Source: Candidatus Woesearchaeota archaeon
Lineage (GTDB): Archaea; Nanobdellota; Nanobdellia; Woesearchaeales; JABIAG01
DNA length: 9,145 bases
Direction of reading: 5' to 3'
Assembly (NCBI GenBank): GCA_019323235.1
Contig: JAHWHN010000091.1
Coordinates: forward strand, 1-9,145
This document shows, piece by piece, positions 5,792 through 9,145 of this stretch; within the stretch, counting starts at the first letter, position 1; each line of letters opens with the position of its first letter. Below the pieces are notes generated by a model. That model saw only the letters and a list, made by a program, of their open reading frames with translations. It did no database searches and was not told the origin of the DNA. A program made the position numbers and the translations under genes.

Positions 5792-6577
5792 TTATTCCTT
5801 ATAATGTATATTAAGAATTTTTAATTCAATAGAACCAGTTATTGAATGTCCGTTATTAAAATGTTGGATTATTTTTGAAATATGGTTTAACTCATTTTTG
5901 TATTTATCTAGATATTTTATGGCTTCATTTGGATTATGAATAACTAATCTTTCAAATTTTCTAAAATTAAACCCAAAGATTCTCCCTAATCTAACATTGT
6001 AATGAAAAGGAGGTAATATGTCTTTTAATGCTAATGCATCCCACAGAAGATTTCCTACTACTGCAACAATATCGGGAATATTTCTTTTCTCAGTGGATGG
6101 ATTATAATAATGTTCTTTTCCTCCTTTATATTTAAAATACGAGATATCATCTTTTATGTTCTCCCAGGCCTCCCAAGAAAAAATAAAAGTATTTCTAGGT
6201 CTATGAATGTTTTTGTTAACATTTCCTTTAAGATAATTTAAATCTGCAAATTTAGAATTCCATTGATTAATATAGTGGTCAGAATAATCTCCATTTTTAA
6301 TAAAAACCCTTCTTAGAATTATGTTTTCGTGGGTTAAATTTCTGCTAATTGCTGCAAATAACAATCCTCTTTCTCTGCATGCAATCTCTACTGAATCTTT
6401 ATTAAGAATTCTTTTAGATAATTGTTCAATTGTTAATGTTTTATGACCTTTGTTACTAAAATTATAACCTTTTGATTTAATAAAATTAATAATTTTTGAA
6501 CCAATATTTTCATTTTCGGTACTTAATTGATTAATAAGTCTTTTAGTATAATTTCCAACTTTAAAAAAATTAACCAT
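5792..6577 (-). CDS. Unrecognised 261-residue protein, possibly transglutaminase/papain-like
   Basis: I do not recognise this family with confidence. The protein is soluble, basic and rich in Asn, Lys and Tyr, with no signal peptide or membrane helix. Residues 64-81 (EIACRERGLLFAAISRNL) resemble the active-site helix of transglutaminase-like domains (Cys-Arg-Asp/Glu-x-Ala/Gly then a hydrophobic helix). C67 would be the nucleophile, and H101 (SDHYINQW) is a possible partner; the third residue is not obvious. The C-terminal part (about 195-245) is helical with many aromatics. A TATA box about 27 bases upstream (ATTTAAATA, 6600-6608) and no Shine-Dalgarno indicate a leaderless mRNA. It stands alone, 59 bases upstream of the regulator gene and downstream of the tRNA-Tyr, where horizontally acquired genes often sit. 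The enzymatic idea is weak; the coding call is solid. Confidence 0.75.
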   Translation of the reverse strand: MVNFFKVGNYTKRLINQLSTENENIGSKIINFIKSKGYNFSNKGHKTLTIEQLSKRILNKDSVEIACRERGLLFAAISRNLTHENIILRRVFIKNGDYSDHYINQWNSKFADLNYLKGNVNKNIHRPRNTFIFSWEAWENIKDDISYFKYKGGKEHYYNPSTEKRNIPDIVAVVGNLLWDALALKDILPPFHYNVRLGRIFGFNFRKFERLVIHNPNEAIKYLDKYKNELNHISKIIQHFNNGHSITGSIELKILNIHYKE

Positions 6578-6599
6578 GTTATACTTTTATTTAATTCCT

Positions 6600-6608
6600 A
6601 TTTAAATA
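6600..6608 (-). promoter_or_regulatory. TATA box of the 261-residue gene (leaderless)
   Basis: ATTTAAATA is centred 27 bases upstream of the ATG at 6577 on the minus strand, with no Shine-Dalgarno in between. This is the same layout as at the winged-helix gene. Confidence 0.5.
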
Positions 6609-6616
6609 TTATGCAG

Positions 6617-6650
6617 AATAATAAATATCCCCCCTCTGGATTCCACAGAG
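6617..6650 (-). repeat. Imperfect duplicate of the tRNA-Tyr 3' end
   Basis: On the plus strand AATAAT-AAATATCCCCCC-(TCT)-GGATT (6617-6642) repeats, with a 5-base gap and a shorter C run, the segment 6712-6743 that covers the 3' trailer, acceptor strand and T-arm edge of the tRNA-Tyr gene. The copies start 95 bases apart in the same orientation. The copy is followed by a 5-bp hairpin with a 7-base loop (CTCTG 6634-6638, CAGAG 6646-6650), the geometry of a T arm, but no 5' tRNA half exists beside it. It may be a tRNA remnant or the scar of a tRNA-targeted integration. Confidence 0.5.
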
Positions 6651-6656
6651 TGGTGC

Positions 6657-6675
6657 CAAAAATGGAACATTTTTG
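6657..6675. repeat. 8-bp perfect hairpin between the tRNA and the 261-residue gene
   Basis: CAAAAATG (6657-6664) and CATTTTTG (6668-6675) are perfect inverse copies with a 3-base loop. On the minus strand it lies 53 bases beyond the tRNA 3' end, between the two copies of the tRNA-end repeat. No T tract follows directly, so it is not an obvious terminator. Apart from this hairpin and the duplicate described above, the stretch 6578-6727 shows nothing I can name. Confidence 0.45.
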
Positions 6676-6727
6676 AACATGAATAAGACTGGTTCATCCG
6701 AAACTCAGTAAAATAATAAAAGAAATA

Positions 6728-6850
6728 TCCCCCCCCCCGGATTTGAACCAGGAACCTTTCGGTTACCGCTGGTCATATATCATCTTAGTCAACCTGACAC
6801 TTCAATATGACTCTCTACAGCCGAACGCTCTGCCGTTGAGCTAGAGAGGG
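6728..6850 (-). tRNA. tRNA-Tyr(GTA): tRNA-Tyr (GUA anticodon) with a 51-nt intron after position 37
   Basis: The minus strand folds as a complete tRNA: acceptor CCCTCTC/GGGGGGG, U8-A9, D arm GCTC-AACGGCA-GAGC, anticodon stem TTCGG/CCGAA with loop CTGTAGA (anticodon GTA), variable loop AGGTT, T arm CCTGG-TTCAAAT-CCGGG and discriminator A73. CCA is not encoded. Removing the intron leaves 72 nt. C1-G72 is the archaeal/eukaryotic tyrosine identity pair, and A15-U48 forms the Levitt pair. The intron (6764-6814) follows G37, the canonical archaeal position. CTGT (32-35) pairs with intron GCGG (6766-6769), flanked by splice-site bulges AG^A and TA^A, and an intron stem GTCATAT/ATATGAC (6805-6811 with 6772-6778) completes a slightly relaxed bulge-helix-bulge for the splicing endonuclease. 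Two acceptor pairs are G-U. The gene carries a run of ten Gs. Confidence 0.95.
6764..6814 (-). other. Bulge-helix-bulge intron of tRNA-Tyr
   Basis: The intron is 51 nt, bounded by G37^A6814 and A6764^A38. It contains the 7-bp stem GTCATAT/ATATGAC, which closes a loop holding a second small hairpin, GTCA-GGT-TGAC (6788-6798). An equivalent cut shifted by one base gives the same mature RNA because both junctions carry an A; the chosen cut puts 3-base bulges around a 4-bp helix. The intron is too short to code for anything, and no C/D box pair was found in it. Confidence 0.88.
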
Positions 6851-6874
6851 ATAAGAGAAAGGAAAAATAAACGG

Positions 6875-6882
6875 TTTATAAA
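6875..6882 (-). promoter_or_regulatory. TATA box of the tRNA-Tyr gene
   Basis: TTTATAAA on the minus strand is a consensus archaeal TATA box, centred about 28 bases before the first base of the mature tRNA (6850). This predicts a start at or just ahead of the tRNA 5' end. The gene is therefore transcribed separately from the upstream surface-protein gene. Confidence 0.65.
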
Positions 6883-6899
6883 GTTTTCCTTATTTATAT

Positions 6900-6932
6900 A
6901 AAAATAAAAGAAACCAGGTTTACTGCTGGTTT
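6900..6932 (-). terminator. Stop-codon-in-loop terminator of the Ig-like membrane protein gene
   Basis: On the minus strand AAACCAG (6932-6926) pairs perfectly with CTGGTTT (6917-6911). The 8-base loop contains the TAA stop (6922-6920). A T-rich tract, CTTTTATTTTT, follows (6910-6900). The 5' arm lies in the last codons of the gene. Confidence 0.6.
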
Positions 6933-8347
6933 TTGCTGAAAACTAATCTTAATGGAGCGGATTTTGTTTCTCTATTTTTACCATTAGATGTTTTAAATCT
7001 TCCAGTAACACTATTGAGAGAAATTCCTCCTAATACTTTAAGATGAGTTTTCATTTTATAAGAAATAATTCTTTCTTCAAAACCATCAAATTCTTCTAAT
7101 TCCCAAACTAAGGAAGTACCTTTTTTATCATTTCTTATAATTTTAGCAGGAGCTAAACTTCCAAGATGATCTTCTCTTACATACTCCGCTAAATGAGGTA
7201 CAGAATCTTTGATAGATAATTTATTTATCTTCTTTTCAGAAATATTCTTTATAATAATCATTACTTTAAGCATAGAAATTCCGCCTTCTTCATATTGAAT
7301 AACTTTAGCAGTTTTCTTTATTACAAGAGGATTTCTTAATATAAAGTAAAATACTACAATTAATGTAATTATTAAAAGAAGTAACAAGAATGGTCTAAAA
7401 TTAGTTACAATTATATATTCTGTTTCTTCTCCAGGTTCTAATGAGATTTCCCACAATAAGTATCTTTTACCATCTTCTTTCAATAAACTAGCTTCAGGAA
7501 CTTGTGTAGTAAACAGTTGTCTAAGTAGAGAAATTTGAACTTTATGAGTTTCAGTACCTCTAATATTACCTGGGTTTAAAGCATTGAAAATTGTTTTTGT
7601 TTTAAATAAAGAATTTTCAACACTATCTGTAACTTTAAATTTAGGCAGATATTCTAAAATTGTTGAAGTTTTACTATTTTTATAAACTTCAGTGCCATTT
7701 ACATAAATAGTAAAGAATACATTGAATTTTTGAGGTGGTGTTGTAGCAGGAATTGTAAATTGATTAAATATTTCTTTTTCACTTATATTGCCTGCAGTAG
7801 TTGGAGATAAAGATATAATATTCTCTTGAGAGAAAAACTCACTTTCTACTAATACTTTCATATCTTTTAAATCTAAAGGATTTTTGTTAATTAAATTTAA
7901 TTTAACATCAAAAGTTTGATCAGGAATAACTGTTTCAGGATAATCTATCTTAACAGCAATTGTAGGAAGGTATACATTATTTGATTCATCTTTAACATTA
8001 ATAATTAAGTCTAAATCAGTAATATCTCCAGAAAGCTTACTTTTTATCTTAATAGGAACTGCATATTGTCCTAGATTAACATATAATGGTTTAACTTTAA
8101 CAGTAACTGTTTTTGTTTCATAGTTTTTAACTTCAACGTTAATTGGAGCCATATACCATTCAATCCCATTATAATAAATTTTAAATTCATCATTCATGGC
8201 ATTGTTTGTTAATTCTAATTTGAAAACAGCCTCCTCATTTGCAGAAATTGCATCTTTTACTGGCTTTACATTTACATCTATACTTGATGCAGAAACAATT
8301 GTTGTTAGTAATAATATGAATAATACATATAATGTTAGCTTTCTCAT
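6920..8347 (-). CDS. Secretory single-pass membrane protein with Ig-like domains on both sides of the membrane helix
   Basis: This 475-residue protein starts with a signal peptide (MRKLTLYVLFILLLTTIVSA). About 295 residues of extracellular beta-rich sequence follow, with two or three Ig-like modules (phrases such as ISANEEAVFKLELTNNAM and VIPDQTFDVKLNLINKNPLDL), of the NEW3/CARDB kind seen in archaeal surface proteins. One membrane helix lies at about 318-338 (PFLLLLLIITLIVVFYFIL), then a basic stop-transfer (RNPLVIKKTAK) and about 135 cytoplasmic residues that again look like an Ig-type repeat (MLKVMIIIKNISEKKINKLSIKD). The start at 8347 is chosen because GGGAGGAGTG lies just upstream, a TATA box is at 8390-8397, and a signal peptide follows directly. 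A start at 8440 would add 31 residues encoded across that promoter. The function is unknown; a cell-surface structural or adhesion role is inferred. Confidence 0.85.
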   Translation of the reverse strand: MRKLTLYVLFILLLTTIVSASSIDVNVKPVKDAISANEEAVFKLELTNNAMNDEFKIYYNGIEWYMAPINVEVKNYETKTVTVKVKPLYVNLGQYAVPIKIKSKLSGDITDLDLIINVKDESNNVYLPTIAVKIDYPETVIPDQTFDVKLNLINKNPLDLKDMKVLVESEFFSQENIISLSPTTAGNISEKEIFNQFTIPATTPPQKFNVFFTIYVNGTEVYKNSKTSTILEYLPKFKVTDSVENSLFKTKTIFNALNPGNIRGTETHKVQISLLRQLFTTQVPEASLLKEDGKRYLLWEISLEPGEETEYIIVTNFRPFLLLLLIITLIVVFYFILRNPLVIKKTAKVIQYEEGGISMLKVMIIIKNISEKKINKLSIKDSVPHLAEYVREDHLGSLAPAKIIRNDKKGTSLVWELEEFDGFEERIISYKMKTHLKVLGGISLNSVTGRFKTSNGKNRETKSAPLRLVFSKNQQ

Positions 8348-8353
8348 GTTAAA

Positions 8354-8397
8354 CACTCCTCCCTGAGTAGTATTAAAATATAAAATTAGTTTATAAA
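8354..8397 (-). promoter_or_regulatory. Promoter and ribosome binding site of the Ig-like membrane protein gene
   Basis: TTTATAAA (8390-8397, minus strand) is a consensus TATA box predicting a start near 8368. GGGAGGAGTG (about 8354-8363) follows and ends 6 bases before the ATG at 8347. Together they decide the start and show that this gene does not depend on rad50 transcription, although rad50 has no evident terminator and may read through. Confidence 0.65.
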
Positions 8398-8440
8398 TGT
8401 TGCGATATTTAAGGCAATACTTATGCTTAAGAATTAACAT

Positions 8441-9145
8441 TTACAAAACATGACTTACATTCTCATTTTTGTTAATTCTTATAACTTTATCAACGAAAGT
8501 TTCAATTTTAGATTCATGAGATACAATCATTATCTGCTTAATATTAATTTGGTCTAGAACATCTTTTAATTTATCTAACTGTTCTGATGAAAAACCATCT
8601 GTTGGTTCATCTAAAATTACAAAGTCTTTAGTATTCATATCAGACATAAAATCATTAATTACTTTATTCAAAGCTAATCTATAGGCTAAAGCAACGCTAG
8701 TTTTCTCTCCTCCTGATAAGTCTTCAAAATCTATTTCATAACCATTAGTTTCAATAATAGGAGAAAACTTCTCATCTAATCTTCCCATTATATTCTCATC
8801 TTCTAATAAGAAATTAAACCACTCTTGGAATGCCAAATCAAATTCTTGTTGAATTCTTAGCATTACGTGGTTTTCTATAGTATCTAATAAAATTAAGAAA
8901 TGATCTTTAAGCCAATTTCTTAAACCTCTATTTCTATTTAATTTATCTTTAATCTCTTTAATATAATTAATTTCTCTGTCAAACCTTTCAATGTCCTTAT
9001 CAAAATGTTCTACATTTGTATTTAGTCTTTCAATCTTAACCCTTAAATTATTCTCTTCAGATTTAATTGCATTTAATTTAATACTTAATTCTGAAAATTT
9101 CTTTTCAACATCTGAAAAATTAGCAATTTTTTCATTTAAATTTAG
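8441..9145 (-). CDS. rad50: Rad50-type SMC ATPase, C-terminal part (runs off the right edge)
   Basis: The minus-strand frame is open from the right edge to the stop at 8441, giving 234 visible C-terminal residues. The internal Met at 8863 is not the start. Residues 1-75 are a charged coiled coil (for example VEKKFSELSIKLNAIKSEE), the descending arm of an SMC-like ATPase. The C-terminal ATPase lobe follows: ABC signature LSGGEKTS (about 143-150), Walker B FVILDEP (175-181), D-loop TDGFSSEQ, and H-loop SHE (about 209-211). Rad50 with Mre11 processes DNA double-strand breaks; the short spacing from coiled coil to signature and the DEPT-x-G-F-S form fit archaeal Rad50 better than chromosomal SMC. 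The Walker A half, zinc hook and any mre11 neighbour lie outside the window. No T tract or convincing hairpin follows the stop. Confidence 0.9.
   Translation of the reverse strand, partial: LNLNEKIANFSDVEKKFSELSIKLNAIKSEENNLRVKIERLNTNVEHFDKDIERFDREINYIKEIKDKLNRNRGLRNWLKDHFLILLDTIENHVMLRIQQEFDLAFQEWFNFLLEDENIMGRLDEKFSPIIETNGYEIDFEDLSGGEKTSVALAYRLALNKVINDFMSDMNTKDFVILDEPTDGFSSEQLDKLKDVLDQINIKQIMIVSHESKIETFVDKVIRINKNENVSHVL

Noticed and set aside
6617..6727. A second complete tRNA downstream of tRNA-Tyr
   Set aside because: Only the 3'-end-like segment is present. No D arm, anticodon arm or matching 5' acceptor strand could be found in this stretch.
6656..6727. Box C/D small RNA in the gap after tRNA-Tyr
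   Set aside because: GGATGA and CTGA occur, but in the wrong order and without a full RTGATGA box or terminal stem.
8348..8440. N-terminal extension of the Ig-like protein starting at 8440, immediately after the rad50 stop (TAA ATG)
   Set aside because: The 31 extra codons span a consensus TATA box and a strong Shine-Dalgarno that point to the ATG at 8347, where a normal signal peptide begins.
8441..8863. Stand-alone 140-residue ATPase beginning at the Met at 8863
   Set aside because: The same frame stays open to 9145 and encodes a coiled coil continuous with the ATPase lobe. It is the end of a longer Rad50, cut by the window edge.
1..9145. CRISPR array, insertion sequence or defence island
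   Set aside because: No regularly spaced repeats, transposase, Cas, restriction or toxin-antitoxin sequences were seen on either strand.

Overview
This window is AT-rich DNA (roughly 30% GC by eye) from an archaeon, most likely one of the small-genome DPANN-type lineages (Woesearchaeota/Pacearchaeota-like). The archaeal call rests on four things: a tRNA-Tyr(GUA) gene interrupted after position 37 by a 51-nt intron that folds as a bulge-helix-bulge; TATA boxes of the TTTATAAA / ATTTAAATA type about 25 bases ahead of transcription starts; a mix of leaderless genes and genes with strong GGAGGTGA ribosome binding sites; and archaeal protein families (Hel308, Rad50, short FKBP). The DPANN assignment is inference. 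A bacterial-type HU protein fits it, because HU is patchily present in archaea.

Layout from left to right. Bases 1-138 hold the promoter of an FKBP-type prolyl isomerase (139-573, +) and probably a divergent leaderless promoter for a gene off the left edge. A 98-residue two-helix membrane protein follows (649-945, +). Convergent to it is a Hel308-type helicase gene (974-2464, -) that encodes only the second half of the enzyme. A divergent regulatory region (2465-2632) with a 9-bp inverted repeat separates it from an HU gene (2633-2893, +). An AT-rich convergent spacer leads to a two-gene operon on the minus strand: a membrane-tethered winged-helix regulator (5133-5732) overlaps by 4 bases a secreted beta-propeller lipoprotein (3079-5136). 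Then come an unrecognised 261-residue protein (5792-6577, -), a short region with a partial duplicate of the tRNA 3' end, the intron-containing tRNA-Tyr (6728-6850, -), a secretory protein with Ig-like domains and one membrane helix (6920-8347, -), and the 3' end of rad50 (8441 to beyond 9145, -).

Working connections: the regulator/beta-propeller pair is the best candidate for an undescribed system, because a cytoplasmic DNA-binding domain, a surface loop and an exported lipoprotein are translated as one unit behind a promoter that carries a palindrome. Rad50 and Hel308 are both repair proteins but are not adjacent. The remaining genes look like individually transcribed housekeeping or surface genes.

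A recurring structural theme is that five of the eight gene 3' ends in the window carry a hairpin that contains the stop codon in its loop or stem and is followed at once by a T-rich tract. Each unit seems to end in a compact intrinsic-terminator-like element that overlaps its own last codons.
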